DNA of 64,000 nt from Cronobacter dublinensis subsp. dublinensis LMG 23823 (GTDB lineage: Bacteria > Pseudomonadota > Gammaproteobacteria > Enterobacterales > Enterobacteriaceae), in the NCBI RefSeq assembly GCF_001277235.1, contig NZ_CP012266.1, positions 1,240,001 to 1,304,000 of the forward strand. Direction: 5' to 3'. The notes below the pieces were generated by a model, which made no database searches, was not told the DNA's origin, and saw nothing but the letters and a program-made list of their open reading frames with translations. The translations under genes were made by a program, and so were the position numbers. Shown one piece after another: positions 17,326 through 27,223 of the stretch. How positions within the stretch are numbered: position 1 is the stretch's first letter; every line of letters starts with the position of its first letter.

Positions 17326-18658
17326 AGTCATCTGGAGTGAAGGCCTGTTTTTACGCCCGCAACTTTTTCAGCAGCAGGAGCGTTATCTGGAGTATTACGC
17401 GCACAAGCGTGCCGCCACGACGACGCCCTTTTTCTGGGGTTTTTCGCATTACACGATTGATAAGGAAGCGCTCGCCTATGGCAAGCTGGTTCTGCATTCC
17501 AGCAGCGGCGTATTCCCGGACGGCACGCCTTTCGATATCCCGGAGCATGTGACGCCTCCTGAGCCTTTGACCATCCGCCCGGAACACTTAGGTAAATTGC
17601 TGTTTCTGGCCGTGCCGTTACGTCTTGAAAACAGCGATGAGACCATTTTTGACGAGCATGACGCCAGTTCGCTGGCGCGTTTTTGCGCGTTTGAAACCGC
17701 GCTGCCTGACGCTAACGCCATTCGCCAGGGACCAAAACCCGTCCAGCTGGGGCGGTTACGCCTGATGCTGGTGCCTGAAAGCGAAATGACCGAGTCCTGG
17801 ATTGGCCTGCCGCTGGCCCGTATTCGCGCGATTCAGCCTGACGGCAGCGTCTTATTACATCAGGAAGATTATATTCCTCCGGTCACATGCTGTTCAGCAA
17901 ACCCGTTACTGAACGAATGGATAACTCACCTTAACGGGCTCGTTAAATTACGTGCGGAAATGCTGGCGAGCAGGCTCTCGAACAGCGACGGTAAAGCCAG
18001 CGCCAGCGCTGAAATCGTCGACTATCTGTTGCTGCAAATTTTCAACAAATATGAACCTGTGCTTGACCATCTGCGACACGTACCGGAACTCCCTCCGATC
18101 CTGGTATATCAGGAGCTGGCGAAATTCGCGGGCGAACTCTCTACGTTTATTCGCACCAAAACGCGTCGGCCGCGCCCCGCGCCGGGTTATGACCATGCGC
18201 GGCTCTATCCCAGCCTGCGGCCGCTGGTCGACGATGTTCATGAACTGCTGAACCAGATCCTCATTCGCGCCGGACAAATTATCCCTCTGCATGCCAAAGG
18301 GAATGGCGTATGGAGCGCGGCGGTGCTGCCGGGCGAACTGCGTTCATTCTCAAATCTGGTGCTGGCGGTGAATGCGCAATTGCCGGCGGATGTTTTACAA
18401 CAACACTTCTCGGCGCAGGCAAAAATCAGTGCCCCTCAACAGCTGCATGAACTGGTGCGCTCGCACCTGCCGGGCCTTGAGCTGATGGCGCTTCCGGTGC
18501 CGCCGCGGCAGATCCCGTATAACGCGGGTCATGTCTATTTCGAATTGCTGAAAAGCGGCGCGTTCTGGGACGCCATTGCGGTTTCCGGCGCGCTGGCCAT
18601 GCATGTAGCCGGTGAATTTCCGGGGCTCAAAATGGAACTGTGGGGAATCAGGGACTGA
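17312..18658 (+). CDS. tssK: T6SS baseplate protein TssK (ImpJ/VasE)
   Basis: A protein of 448 residues. The N-terminus NKVIWSEGLFLRPQLFQQQERYLE is the TssK signature; the rest matches family length. TssK joins the baseplate to TssL and TssM in the inner membrane. I use GTG 17312, giving the family-like MRTNKVIWSEG start and lying inside the last codons of tssJ; ATG at 17300 is an alternative. It overlaps tssL by one base. From about here rightward the genes are clearly richer in G+C than the left arm. Confidence 0.93.
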   Translation: MRTNKVIWSEGLFLRPQLFQQQERYLEYYAHKRAATTTPFFWGFSHYTIDKEALAYGKLVLHSSSGVFPDGTPFDIPEHVTPPEPLTIRPEHLGKLLFLAVPLRLENSDETIFDEHDASSLARFCAFETALPDANAIRQGPKPVQLGRLRLMLVPESEMTESWIGLPLARIRAIQPDGSVLLHQEDYIPPVTCCSANPLLNEWITHLNGLVKLRAEMLASRLSNSDGKASASAEIVDYLLLQIFNKYEPVLDHLRHVPELPPILVYQELAKFAGELSTFIRTKTRRPRPAPGYDHARLYPSLRPLVDDVHELLNQILIRAGQIIPLHAKGNGVWSAAVLPGELRSFSNLVLAVNAQLPADVLQQHFSAQAKISAPQQLHELVRSHLPGLELMALPVPPRQIPYNAGHVYFELLKSGAFWDAIAVSGALAMHVAGEFPGLKMELWGIRD

Positions 18659-20028
18659 TGAGCACAATCGATGCGTTAACGCCCGGCATCAATAATCAAA
18701 ACGTCGCGCCAGGAGATGACGAACCGAGCCTTCAGGCATTAGGTAAATTTTTGATGGATGAGCAGGGCAGCCTGTTGGGATCGACAGGCGCGTTCACCGA
18801 TCCTTTTAGCGGCGAGCCGGAAACCGCACCGCCGCTGCACTATGACGCGCATCTGAAAGGCGAAAGTATTCAGCAACGCGTCGCGAAGGTGCGGGGCGCG
18901 GAAATACCGTTGCTGGAAGCGGCCCAACCGCTGTTACGCGCGCTCAGTGAAATGCCCGAACAGATTGAGGCGACGCGTGAAGTGGCGTTGCTAAAAGAGG
19001 TATTGAAAAACGAAATAACCCTCTTTGGCGTTGTCTGTGACGAAGCGGATATTCCGTGGAAAAAAATGGCCATCGTGCGCTATTGCCTGTGTACCGCGCT
19101 GGATGAAGCGGCGCATGCCACGGCATGGGGGATTCAGGCTGGCTGGTCGCAAAGCAACCTGCTCAACCATTTTGAAGGCGACAACGATGGTGGGAACAAG
19201 TTTTTCCTGCTGGTGGGGCGGCTCTCTGTCAGCCCACATGAATTTCCGGATGTGCTCGAAATCATGCTGCATATCCTCGGGCTCGGGTTTGAAGGGCGTT
19301 ACAGCATCGTTGAGGATGGCGAAAGGCAGCTGACGCGCATTCGCCAGCGGCTGCTAACGCTGATTCAAAGCGCACGCGAGACGCTGCCGCCGGCGCTTTC
19401 TCCGCACGCCTATTGCGACAGCCATGCGAAGCGCCGGCGTTTTCTCTTTATTCCAGTGCGGGTCTCTCTGGCGATTTGCGCTCTGCTGGCCGCCGCGCTG
19501 TTTCTGGGCTGCAAATACTTTCTCTCGGTGCCGCAGGAGCTTTTCAGGCAGCAGCTTCTCGCGATGCAGCATTTTCAAATCACCGAACCGCGGCCGCCTG
19601 CGCGCCTGCGGCTGGCGGTCTTGCTTAAAGAGGAAATTGCGCGCAACTGGGTGAGTGTGGACGAGTCGCAGCGGGAAAGCCGGGTTGTCTTTCATGGCGA
19701 CGTCATGTTTTCCGTCGGGTCTGCCAGCGTCAGGCCGGAGCGGGTGGACATTATCCGTCGCGTCGCGACAGAAGTGCGACGGGTCAACGGCACGGTCGTG
19801 ATTGTTGGCCATACCGATTCCACCCCCGTACGCAGCGGCGCGTTTGCGAATAACCAGGCGCTTTCAGAAAAGCGGGCGGCGGATGTGGCGACGTACTTCG
19901 TGGCGCAAGGGATCGCGCCTGAAAAGATTTCGCTAAAGGGCGCTGGCGATACGCAGCCGGTTGCCAGTAATAACGATGCGCAGGGACGTTCGCAAAACCG
20001 ACGCGTTGAAATTTTTGTGACTTATTAA
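18658..20028 (+). CDS. tssL: T6SS inner-membrane protein TssL with C-terminal OmpA-like domain
   Basis: A protein of 456 residues. The cytoplasmic IcmH/DotU domain (about 75-240, including LFGVVCDEADIPWKKMAIVRYCLCTALDEAA) is followed by one membrane segment near residue 260-285 and a periplasmic OmpA-like peptidoglycan-binding domain (VIVGHTDSTPV, LSEKRAADV, GAGDTQPVASN...RSQNRRVEIF). This is the long TssL type, in which the cell-wall anchor is fused rather than encoded separately. The ATG overlaps the tssK stop (TGATG). Confidence 0.95.
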   Translation: MSTIDALTPGINNQNVAPGDDEPSLQALGKFLMDEQGSLLGSTGAFTDPFSGEPETAPPLHYDAHLKGESIQQRVAKVRGAEIPLLEAAQPLLRALSEMPEQIEATREVALLKEVLKNEITLFGVVCDEADIPWKKMAIVRYCLCTALDEAAHATAWGIQAGWSQSNLLNHFEGDNDGGNKFFLLVGRLSVSPHEFPDVLEIMLHILGLGFEGRYSIVEDGERQLTRIRQRLLTLIQSARETLPPALSPHAYCDSHAKRRRFLFIPVRVSLAICALLAAALFLGCKYFLSVPQELFRQQLLAMQHFQITEPRPPARLRLAVLLKEEIARNWVSVDESQRESRVVFHGDVMFSVGSASVRPERVDIIRRVATEVRRVNGTVVIVGHTDSTPVRSGAFANNQALSEKRAADVATYFVAQGIAPEKISLKGAGDTQPVASNNDAQGRSQNRRVEIFVTY

Positions 20029-20039
20029 CGAGAACGACA

Positions 20040-23000
20040 ATGGCTTTTTTGAATCGGTTATTTTCCGGTCGGTCTTTAACATTCCTTCTGATGGCCGCCT
20101 GTTTTGTGCTGGTGGCCTGCGCGATAGGTTATCTCGGACCGTTTGTCGGTTTTGGCGAGGCGCGTCCGTTTGCGGCGATGGGCTCGCGGCTCCTGTTTAT
20201 CGTGCTCGCGCTGTTATGGTTTGTCGCCTTCTGGTATGGCATTCCCTTATGCCTGCCCGGCGCGTTAACCGGCTGCGCCTTGATCTGGGTTGCCGGACCT
20301 TTTTTCCTTATCGGGGAGCGTTATCCGCTACAAAGCGCGGCGATCCGCCTGACGGCTATCGCGATCATTCTCGCGCTCGTGCTGCTGTACGCGGCCTGGC
20401 GGTTTTTGCTTTTCGTTCTGAATAACCCGACGTGGATTGAAAAAATCCGGTTTCGCAGAAAAGCGTCCGTGCATGTGCCTGGGATCTCAGACGTTGCACG
20501 CATCATCCGGGACGCCCAGAAATACAGCCAGCGGATCTACCAGCAGAAGTATGGCTGGCGCCGCTTTTTTGTCGGGCGCCATCTGCGTGACGCCCAGCCC
20601 TGTTACCTGGTGCTTGGCCCGGCGAGCGCCGGGAAAACCTCGCTGATCCTCTCCTCTGGGCAGGAGTTTCCGCTACCCGAACAGCTAAGCCGCGTCGCCC
20701 GCGAAAATCCGCCGACTGCCAGTTGCGAATGCTTTTTCGCTAATGACGCCATTTTTATCGATACGTCAGGCAAATATGTCACCGCGGCGGAAGATAACCG
20801 TCAGGAGTGGCAGGGATTACTGCAGGCGATTCACAAATACCGTCCGGCGACCGGCATTAATGGCGCGCTTATTACGTTTTCCGCAAGCGATATCCTTAGC
20901 CTTTCCCAGACGCAGCGGCTGGCGCTTGCCGCCACGCTGCGCGCTCGTCTTGATGACTTACGAGCAACGCTCGGGGCGCGTTTCCCTGTTTATCTGCTGG
21001 TCACGAAGATAGATGAACTGACCGGTTTCGACGCCTGGTTTCGTCATTTAACTGCCCAGGAGCGCGAACAGGTCTGGGGCGTAACGTTTCCCTGGGGCGA
21101 CATCCGCAAAGGCAAATCCACACCGGGCGGCGACATTGAGCAGGAGCTGCGGCTGCTGGAAAACCGGTTACGTAACGCGGTGAGCATCCGCCATCAGGAG
21201 GAATACGCCGTAGCGGACAGGAAAAAAATGTACGCCGTTCCGCAGGATTTCCGATTACTGGCGCAGGGCGTTGCCGAGCTGGTCAGGCCCATTTTCTTCG
21301 CCTCACGCTATGACGAAACGCAGTTTTACAGCACGCTGCGCGGCGTCTATTTCACCAGTAGTTGCCAGCCGGAGAACGTAACGCTTCGCAACAGCACGAC
21401 GCTGGTGCAGAAATGGCGCAACTATGTCGCACGCGCTGAGCTCGGCTCTTGCGCTTGTCTGCCTGAGCCGACGCCGGAAGAAGATCGCCCCGGCGCTGAC
21501 GTGGTCTGGGGCAAACGCTACTTTTTACGGCGGCTGTTTGCGGACATCATCATCAGGGACGCCGGGCTGGTGCGCTATAACCTGCGCGCGCAGTCGAAAT
21601 ATCGCTTCCAGAATCTGCTGGGTCACCTCGCCTGCATCACGCTGTGCGTGATTCTCATCAGAGGGTTTCTGACGAGTTATGCGCTAAACAGCGACTATCT
21701 GACGGTTATCGGGCAGCATGCCGAGCGGTTACAGCGCGACGTTAACGCCTGGGTCAGAACGCGCGACCTGCCGCTATTGCCGGCGCTGCTTAATTCGTCC
21801 CGCGATCTCGCGGCCTATCCGGGCCTTATGATTGACGCGCCCGGGGCCGACTGGCGCTACGGCCTTTATACCGCAAGCGCGGTGTCGCAGCAGGCTGACA
21901 CGCTCTATCACTATTTCCTGCAGCGTCTGCTGTTCCCGATGATTGAACGCGAGGCGACCGAGACGCTACAGCGCGCACTTCAGGAAGACAATCCGGCGCA
22001 ACTTTACGACGCCCTGAAGCGTTACCTGATGCTGACCGGGCAGGAGCGCTTCGATCTCGACTATCTCGTTGACAGCATTACGCACGCCTGGAGTGAAAAC
22101 GGGAAAATCACTGCATTTGAAGAAAAAGAGATTTTCACGGGGCATCTGAACGCGCTGTTCTCACAACCGGAATGGCGGCGTTTCGGCCAGCCACGGGATG
22201 AAGAGCTCGTCAGGGACGCGCGTAAGCGGCTCGCACAAACCACGTTGACCACAAGACTCTGGAGCCGCTTACGCGCGCGACTGGAGGACGATGCGCCGCC
22301 AAACCTTACGCTCGACCAGTTGGCAGGCGATGCCTCGGCTCACGTCTTTACGCTTGATGACCCCACGCTGCTGGCAAGCGGCATCCCGGGGCTTTACACG
22401 CAGGCGGGGTATCACCAGGTGGTTAAAAAAAAACTGTCGCTGCTGCTAACCGGCGCGTTTCAGGAAGACCGCTGGGTCATGGGTAATGACAATGGCAGCA
22501 CGATTAACCCGCTGATACTGAGAAATGACGTGCTGGGGCGTTATCTGGATGAATATGCCGGTTACTGGGAGCGACTGTTATCCGGGGTAAAGCTCCTGCC
22601 TGTCGATACGCCGCAAACGGCGGGCATGACGGCGAACATCTTTATGCTGCGTACGCTGGTGGCGGCCAATTCGCCGCTGGTAAGCCTCGTGCGTGAGGCG
22701 GTAAAGCACACCACGCTCACCGCGAATGGGCCGGATCTCGCCGCAACGCTCAATCTCACCAACCGCAGCGCGCTGCTGAGCGATGCAAAAAGGGCGAACG
22801 CCACGCTGGCTTTTCAGGAGCGGCGCCTGTTGCAGGAGCGGGTCGATAACCGTTTCGCCGCGCTGCGGGAGTTTTACAGCGGCAGCCCGCTGCCGGACGC
22901 CAAAACAGGCACCGTCAGCGCCATGCCGGGCTCGGCATTTAACCGGATCATCGGCCTGCTTAACGATCAATACACGCTCTTCGTGATGTATGACAACGCC

Positions 23001-23882
23001 TTGCAAAACGGCGATCCGCCCGCGCTGTCGGATGCCGCGAGGCGTCTGGCGGTGGAATCGGATACCTGGCCCGCGCCGCTGAAAAACGTTATCGCGCCGC
23101 TGCTGAATAACTCGTTTCAAAAAGTGGAAGGGGAGATGACGAACCAGCAGCAGGCCGCTATCGAGACCGGGCCTGGTGAACTCTGCCGCAGCGGCATTGA
23201 GGGACACTATCCGCTGAGCGAAAGCGAGCAGGAGGTCAGCCTCAACCAGTTCGAACGTTTCTTTGGCGCAGGCGGCGCGCTGGACACCTATTTTCAGGCG
23301 CATCTGGCCGACAGCGTAGACAGCACGGCGAGCCCGTGGCGTTACAAAGGGCGCGCGCAGGGCGAAGGTCTCGACTTATTTGAGCAGGGTGCGGCTATTC
23401 GCAGCGCCTTATTCCAGGGCGAAAACGGCAGAAAAGTCGCGCTCGATCTCTCGGTAGCCGTGGTGTACATGGACCCTTCCATCACTCGTCTGCAAATGCG
23501 GTTTAACGAGGCGGCGAGCGAATACTCTCACGGTCCGGTGACGCCGCTGTTTTTCCACTGGCCCGGCGGGGGCTCGGCGAATCAGATACTCCTTTCAGCT
23601 CGCCCTGCGCAAAAGGAGGCGGCATCGGAGCTCTCGCTGGAAGGCCCGTGGTCGCTGCTGCGCTGGGTGGATAAAGCAAGCGAGGTCCGCCAGACGGCCG
23701 ACGGGAAAACGATCCTGACCTTTTTTCTTAATAAGCGCCGTGTCGATTTCGAAGTGACGGGCCTGAACTGGGCAGGGCGCTTCGTGCCCGATCTCTTAAA
23801 GCGCTTCACGTGCCCGCCCGCAGCCTGGCACAAGGGAGGTGGCAATGATGAGACGTCCCGTTCGCCTCATCAGGCTCGATGA
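20040..23882 (+). CDS. tssM: T6SS inner-membrane protein TssM (IcmF)
   Basis: A protein of 1280 residues. Three membrane segments lie within the first about 130 residues and one more around 535-555, giving a cytoplasmic domain and a large periplasmic domain. The Walker A motif GPASAGKTS is at about 193-201, followed by IFIDTSGKY (Walker B). The C-terminal part (WPGGGSANQILLS, EGPWSLLRWVDKA) is the TssJ-binding IcmF C-terminal region. It forms the trans-envelope channel with TssL and TssJ. It is full length, starts 11 bases after tssL, and overlaps the next gene by about 38 bases. Confidence 0.96.
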   Translation: MAFLNRLFSGRSLTFLLMAACFVLVACAIGYLGPFVGFGEARPFAAMGSRLLFIVLALLWFVAFWYGIPLCLPGALTGCALIWVAGPFFLIGERYPLQSAAIRLTAIAIILALVLLYAAWRFLLFVLNNPTWIEKIRFRRKASVHVPGISDVARIIRDAQKYSQRIYQQKYGWRRFFVGRHLRDAQPCYLVLGPASAGKTSLILSSGQEFPLPEQLSRVARENPPTASCECFFANDAIFIDTSGKYVTAAEDNRQEWQGLLQAIHKYRPATGINGALITFSASDILSLSQTQRLALAATLRARLDDLRATLGARFPVYLLVTKIDELTGFDAWFRHLTAQEREQVWGVTFPWGDIRKGKSTPGGDIEQELRLLENRLRNAVSIRHQEEYAVADRKKMYAVPQDFRLLAQGVAELVRPIFFASRYDETQFYSTLRGVYFTSSCQPENVTLRNSTTLVQKWRNYVARAELGSCACLPEPTPEEDRPGADVVWGKRYFLRRLFADIIIRDAGLVRYNLRAQSKYRFQNLLGHLACITLCVILIRGFLTSYALNSDYLTVIGQHAERLQRDVNAWVRTRDLPLLPALLNSSRDLAAYPGLMIDAPGADWRYGLYTASAVSQQADTLYHYFLQRLLFPMIEREATETLQRALQEDNPAQLYDALKRYLMLTGQERFDLDYLVDSITHAWSENGKITAFEEKEIFTGHLNALFSQPEWRRFGQPRDEELVRDARKRLAQTTLTTRLWSRLRARLEDDAPPNLTLDQLAGDASAHVFTLDDPTLLASGIPGLYTQAGYHQVVKKKLSLLLTGAFQEDRWVMGNDNGSTINPLILRNDVLGRYLDEYAGYWERLLSGVKLLPVDTPQTAGMTANIFMLRTLVAANSPLVSLVREAVKHTTLTANGPDLAATLNLTNRSALLSDAKRANATLAFQERRLLQERVDNRFAALREFYSGSPLPDAKTGTVSAMPGSAFNRIIGLLNDQYTLFVMYDNALQNGDPPALSDAARRLAVESDTWPAPLKNVIAPLLNNSFQKVEGEMTNQQQAAIETGPGELCRSGIEGHYPLSESEQEVSLNQFERFFGAGGALDTYFQAHLADSVDSTASPWRYKGRAQGEGLDLFEQGAAIRSALFQGENGRKVALDLSVAVVYMDPSITRLQMRFNEAASEYSHGPVTPLFFHWPGGGSANQILLSARPAQKEAASELSLEGPWSLLRWVDKASEVRQTADGKTILTFFLNKRRVDFEVTGLNWAGRFVPDLLKRFTCPPAAWHKGGGNDETSRSPHQAR

Positions 23883-24504
23883 ACGATGCCGCCGCACGAG
23901 AACGCAGCGCGAGCTGGTATCACTGCTGGCAACGCAGGTGGTGCCCGCGCTGATGCCGCTTTCAGGCGCGCCCGGCGTTCACGACTACCCGTGGTGCTTT
24001 GCGCTGGCGTTCCGGCAGCGGCTGTATCTGGGCGCATTTTTGCCCGGCACAAATCGTCAGGGCGACGCTACCCTGGAAGCGCTCTGCTGTCGTCTTAATC
24101 GACCGGCGCTGCTGCAACACGCGCGCCCCGTGCAGAGCCTTGCCTTCTGGCAGATGCGGATCCTGTGCCTGCTGGCCGGCAAGCAACAGCGCATCGGGGA
24201 GCGTGCGGCGGTGCGCCAGTGGATGCAGGCGTTGCGGTTGTCGCTGGCGCCTGGCTGGGTGCGCTGGTGGGTGAACCCGCCGTGGCGGTTCGGGCAACGC
24301 GCCCCGGCGCTGCTGATGGAAAACTGCGCGGCGGATTATCGCCTCGGGCCTGAGGCTGGCGTAGAGACCATGCCGTGGCGGGAATGGCCGGCATGTATTA
24401 ATCAGGAAAATACTATCTGGATCTGGAGACAAAGCAGACACGGTAAATATATCGACTCGCAGCGGATAGCAATAACACATAACAGGGTTGCAACGGCGAA
24501 ATAG
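23845..24504 (+). CDS. Unknown T6SS-locus protein between tssM and vgrG
   Basis: A protein of 219 residues that I do not recognise. It is basic and rich in Arg, Trp and Leu, without signal peptide or membrane segment; the C-terminal third is distinct (ENTIWIWRQSRHGKYIDS). AAGGGAGG lies just before ATGs at 23845 and 23848, and the gene overlaps the end of tssM, so it is translationally linked to the T6SS operon. It does not show the TagF or ImpE patterns. Its position next to vgrG would suit an adaptor or spike-loading factor, but that is inference from position only. Confidence 0.6.
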   Translation: MMRRPVRLIRLDERCRRTRTQRELVSLLATQVVPALMPLSGAPGVHDYPWCFALAFRQRLYLGAFLPGTNRQGDATLEALCCRLNRPALLQHARPVQSLAFWQMRILCLLAGKQQRIGERAAVRQWMQALRLSLAPGWVRWWVNPPWRFGQRAPALLMENCAADYRLGPEAGVETMPWREWPACINQENTIWIWRQSRHGKYIDSQRIAITHNRVATAK

Positions 24505-24538
24505 CCGTTGCGTTATACAGTCAATATCAGGTGCCACT

Positions 24539-27157
24539 ATGTCGCGTACAACGCATTTAAGCAGTTCGGCCATGCCTTATCTTTCCGGCGAACCTGCTTT
24601 GGTTCTTTCTAAATTATCCGGAGAGGAAGCGCTTTCGACGTTATATACCTACACCATCACCGCGAAAACACCTGCGAACCCCGCCATTCCCTGGCAGGCG
24701 GCGTCAAATATCGATTATAAGGCGCTGGTCGGTAAAGAAATGACGGTGACGATGGAGCTTGACGGCAACGGACTGGACGAGCAGCAGGGGATTGGCCGCG
24801 GCCGTCGTGAAATTTCAGGCCTCGTCGAGCGCGCCCGCTATACCGGACGTGATGCGAATCAGGCGATGTTTGAAATAGAAATTCGCCCCTGGCTTTATCT
24901 GGCGACACTCACGTCCGATTTCAAAATATTCCAGAATAAAAATGTTGTGGAAATTATTGACGAGGTGCTGGCGGATTACCCTTTTCCTGCGGAAAAACGG
25001 TTGACCGGCACGTATCCGTCCCTCGATTTTCAGGTCCAGTATGGCGAGACGGATTTCAGCTTTATTGAGCGCTTAATGGAAGAGTGGGGGATTTACTGGT
25101 TTTTTGAGCATAAGGACGAAAAGCATAAGTTAATTCTGGTCGACCATGTGGGCGCGCATAAGCGCGTTGACAGCGCGGCATATCATGTTCTGCATTATTT
25201 ACCCGAAACGCCGAAAGCGGGTGAAGAGTATATTTCGCAGTTTACCGCCCAGGAAACGATTACCACCGGGCGCTGGGTCACCAACGATTATGATTTTACG
25301 AAGTCGCGCGCGGATATCCTGGCGCTTGACAGCAAGCCGCGCAATACCAGTTTTAACCAGATGGAAATGTATCACTGGCCCGGCGACTACGTGCAGCCGG
25401 GCATTGGTGAGCAACTGGCGCGCGTGCGGATGGAAGAGCGCGGCGCGCTCGGGTCGCGCGCGGTGGGCGAAGGCGAGATCAGAGATGTGGTCTGCGGCTG
25501 TAATTTTGTTTTAAGCGGCTACCCGGTCGATAAAGCGAACCGGGAATATCTTGTTATCTCAAGTCATCTGGAGGTGGAGGATAACGCGCAGGTCAGCGGC
25601 TATGAAGATTATCGCTGGCATTGTCGCTTCCTCGTACAGCCAACCAGCAAAATCTATCGTCATCCACTGCAAACACCGCGGCCCCGCACGCGTGGGCCGC
25701 AAACCGCCATCGTCGTCGGCCCGCCGGGCGAAGAGGTCTGGACGGATAAATATGGCCGGGTGAAAGTTCGCTTCGTCTGGGATCGCTACGGTAAAAACCG
25801 TGAGTCGGACTCCTGCTGGCTGCGCGTCAGCCAGGCGTGGGCGGGAAATAACTTTGGCGGTATTTATATTCCCCGCATCGGGCATGAAGTGATTGTCGAT
25901 TTTATTAATGGCGACCCTGACCGGCCGCTCATCATCGGCAGTCTTTATAACAACATCACCATGCCGCCCTGGGATCTACCTGGTAACGCGACGCAAAGCG
26001 GGCTGGTCAGCCGTACCATTGGCGGCGGGCGCACCAATTTCAACGGCATCCGCTTTGAGGATAAACCCGGCCTTGAACAGTACTGGGAACAGGCTGAGCG
26101 GAATATGGATCGCCTGACGAAAAAAAATGAAACCCAGACGATCGGCGAGAATTCAAAACTCTCCGTCGGCCTGAACCGTGATGTGTTCGTCGGCGCGAAT
26201 TACGTTAAAAAAATTCTCGGCACCTGCAGCAAACTGATTGGCCTCGGCGCTTTCATGCAGGTCGGGTTAACGCGCGAGGTAATGGTGGGCGGTGCGCAGG
26301 CGCATCACATCGGTGGCGCAAACTCGTTAAATGTCGGCGGGGCAGATTTAACGAACGTCGGCGGGTATAGCGGCACTTCGGTTGGCGGCGCGTGGCAGGT
26401 GGCGGCAGGCGGTGCCGCCACCGTCGCGGCGGGCGGAGCGATGTCGTTAAGTGCTGGCGGTGTGCTGACGCTTACCGCAGACACCATCAAAATTATCGGC
26501 AGCAGTAAAGTAGTGATCCAGGGTGGCCAGGTACAAATTAACCCTGGCGACTGCGGCTGCTCCAGCGGTAATGGCGGCGGCGGGGGTATGGGTGCACTGG
26601 CAAGCCTGGCGGGTCTTATGCCGTTAATGGGCATCATGGTCTTACCGCTGCCGCTACCGGTGCTGCCGATCCCAATCCCAATCCCAATCCCCATTCCAGT
26701 ACCGACTCCGACGGATACGCCAACGGATACGCCGACCGACACGCCAACGGATACGCCGACCGACACGCCGACCAATACGCCAACGGATACGCCGACCGAC
26801 ACGCCGACAGATACGCCGACCGACACGCCGACAGATACGCCGACCGACACGCCGACGGATACGCCGACAGATACGCCGACCGACACGCCGACGGATACGC
26901 CGACCGATACGCCGACCGATACGCCGACCGATACGCCGACCGACACGCCGACCGATACGCCGACGGACACGCCGACGGATACGCCGACCGATACGCCAAC
27001 GGATACGCCAACGGATACGCCGACGGACACGCCGACCGACACGCCGACGGATACGCCGACCGATACGCCAACGGATACGCCGACCGATACGCCAACGGAT
27101 ACGCCGACCGAGACGCCGACCGAGACGCCGACAGACACGCAAACGTCGCCGCCCTGA
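24539..27157 (+). CDS. vgrG: T6SS spike protein VgrG with Pro-Thr-Asp-Thr repeat tail
   Basis: A protein of 872 residues. The gp27-like base (about 10-370) and gp5-like OB domain (GEEVWTDKYGRVKVRFVWDR, DPDRPLIIGSLYNN) are followed by the needle region rich in VGGA-type repeats, then GDCGCSSGNGGGGG, a hydrophobic Pro/Leu/Ile stretch (LPLPLPVLPIPIPIPIPIP) and 36 tandem PTDT-type units at residues 724-867, ending QTSPP. The trimer forms the membrane-puncturing tip. The tail is not a toxin domain I recognise. The start is ATG 24539 with CAGG upstream; a PAAR gene follows 66 bases later. Confidence 0.95.
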   Translation: MSRTTHLSSSAMPYLSGEPALVLSKLSGEEALSTLYTYTITAKTPANPAIPWQAASNIDYKALVGKEMTVTMELDGNGLDEQQGIGRGRREISGLVERARYTGRDANQAMFEIEIRPWLYLATLTSDFKIFQNKNVVEIIDEVLADYPFPAEKRLTGTYPSLDFQVQYGETDFSFIERLMEEWGIYWFFEHKDEKHKLILVDHVGAHKRVDSAAYHVLHYLPETPKAGEEYISQFTAQETITTGRWVTNDYDFTKSRADILALDSKPRNTSFNQMEMYHWPGDYVQPGIGEQLARVRMEERGALGSRAVGEGEIRDVVCGCNFVLSGYPVDKANREYLVISSHLEVEDNAQVSGYEDYRWHCRFLVQPTSKIYRHPLQTPRPRTRGPQTAIVVGPPGEEVWTDKYGRVKVRFVWDRYGKNRESDSCWLRVSQAWAGNNFGGIYIPRIGHEVIVDFINGDPDRPLIIGSLYNNITMPPWDLPGNATQSGLVSRTIGGGRTNFNGIRFEDKPGLEQYWEQAERNMDRLTKKNETQTIGENSKLSVGLNRDVFVGANYVKKILGTCSKLIGLGAFMQVGLTREVMVGGAQAHHIGGANSLNVGGADLTNVGGYSGTSVGGAWQVAAGGAATVAAGGAMSLSAGGVLTLTADTIKIIGSSKVVIQGGQVQINPGDCGCSSGNGGGGGMGALASLAGLMPLMGIMVLPLPLPVLPIPIPIPIPIPVPTPTDTPTDTPTDTPTDTPTDTPTNTPTDTPTDTPTDTPTDTPTDTPTDTPTDTPTDTPTDTPTDTPTDTPTDTPTDTPTDTPTDTPTDTPTDTPTDTPTDTPTDTPTDTPTDTPTDTPTDTPTDTPTDTPTDTPTETPTETPTDTQTSPP
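26708..27139 (+). repeat. 36 tandem 12-bp units encoding PTDT in vgrG
   Basis: The array is 432 bp in frame. Thirty-three units encode PTDT, unit 6 encodes PTNT, and units 34 and 35 encode PTET. Third codon positions vary (CCA/CCG, ACC/ACG/ACA, GAT/GAC), while the amino acids are nearly invariant. Unit number can change without breaking the frame. Confidence 0.95.
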
Positions 27158-27223
27158 TAAGGACGCCGGTGGACTTCATGCTGGCGGGCAGGCCGTCAGC
27201 GTTACCTTCGCTAAGGAGAAAGT

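Noticed and set aside
23845..24504. TagF or an effector adaptor for the protein after tssM
   Set aside because: It lacks the N-terminal pattern of TagF and any DUF4123-like features; left as unknown.
26708..27139. Possible CRISPR array or satellite DNA
   Set aside because: The units are contiguous 12-mers in frame with vgrG and have no spacers.
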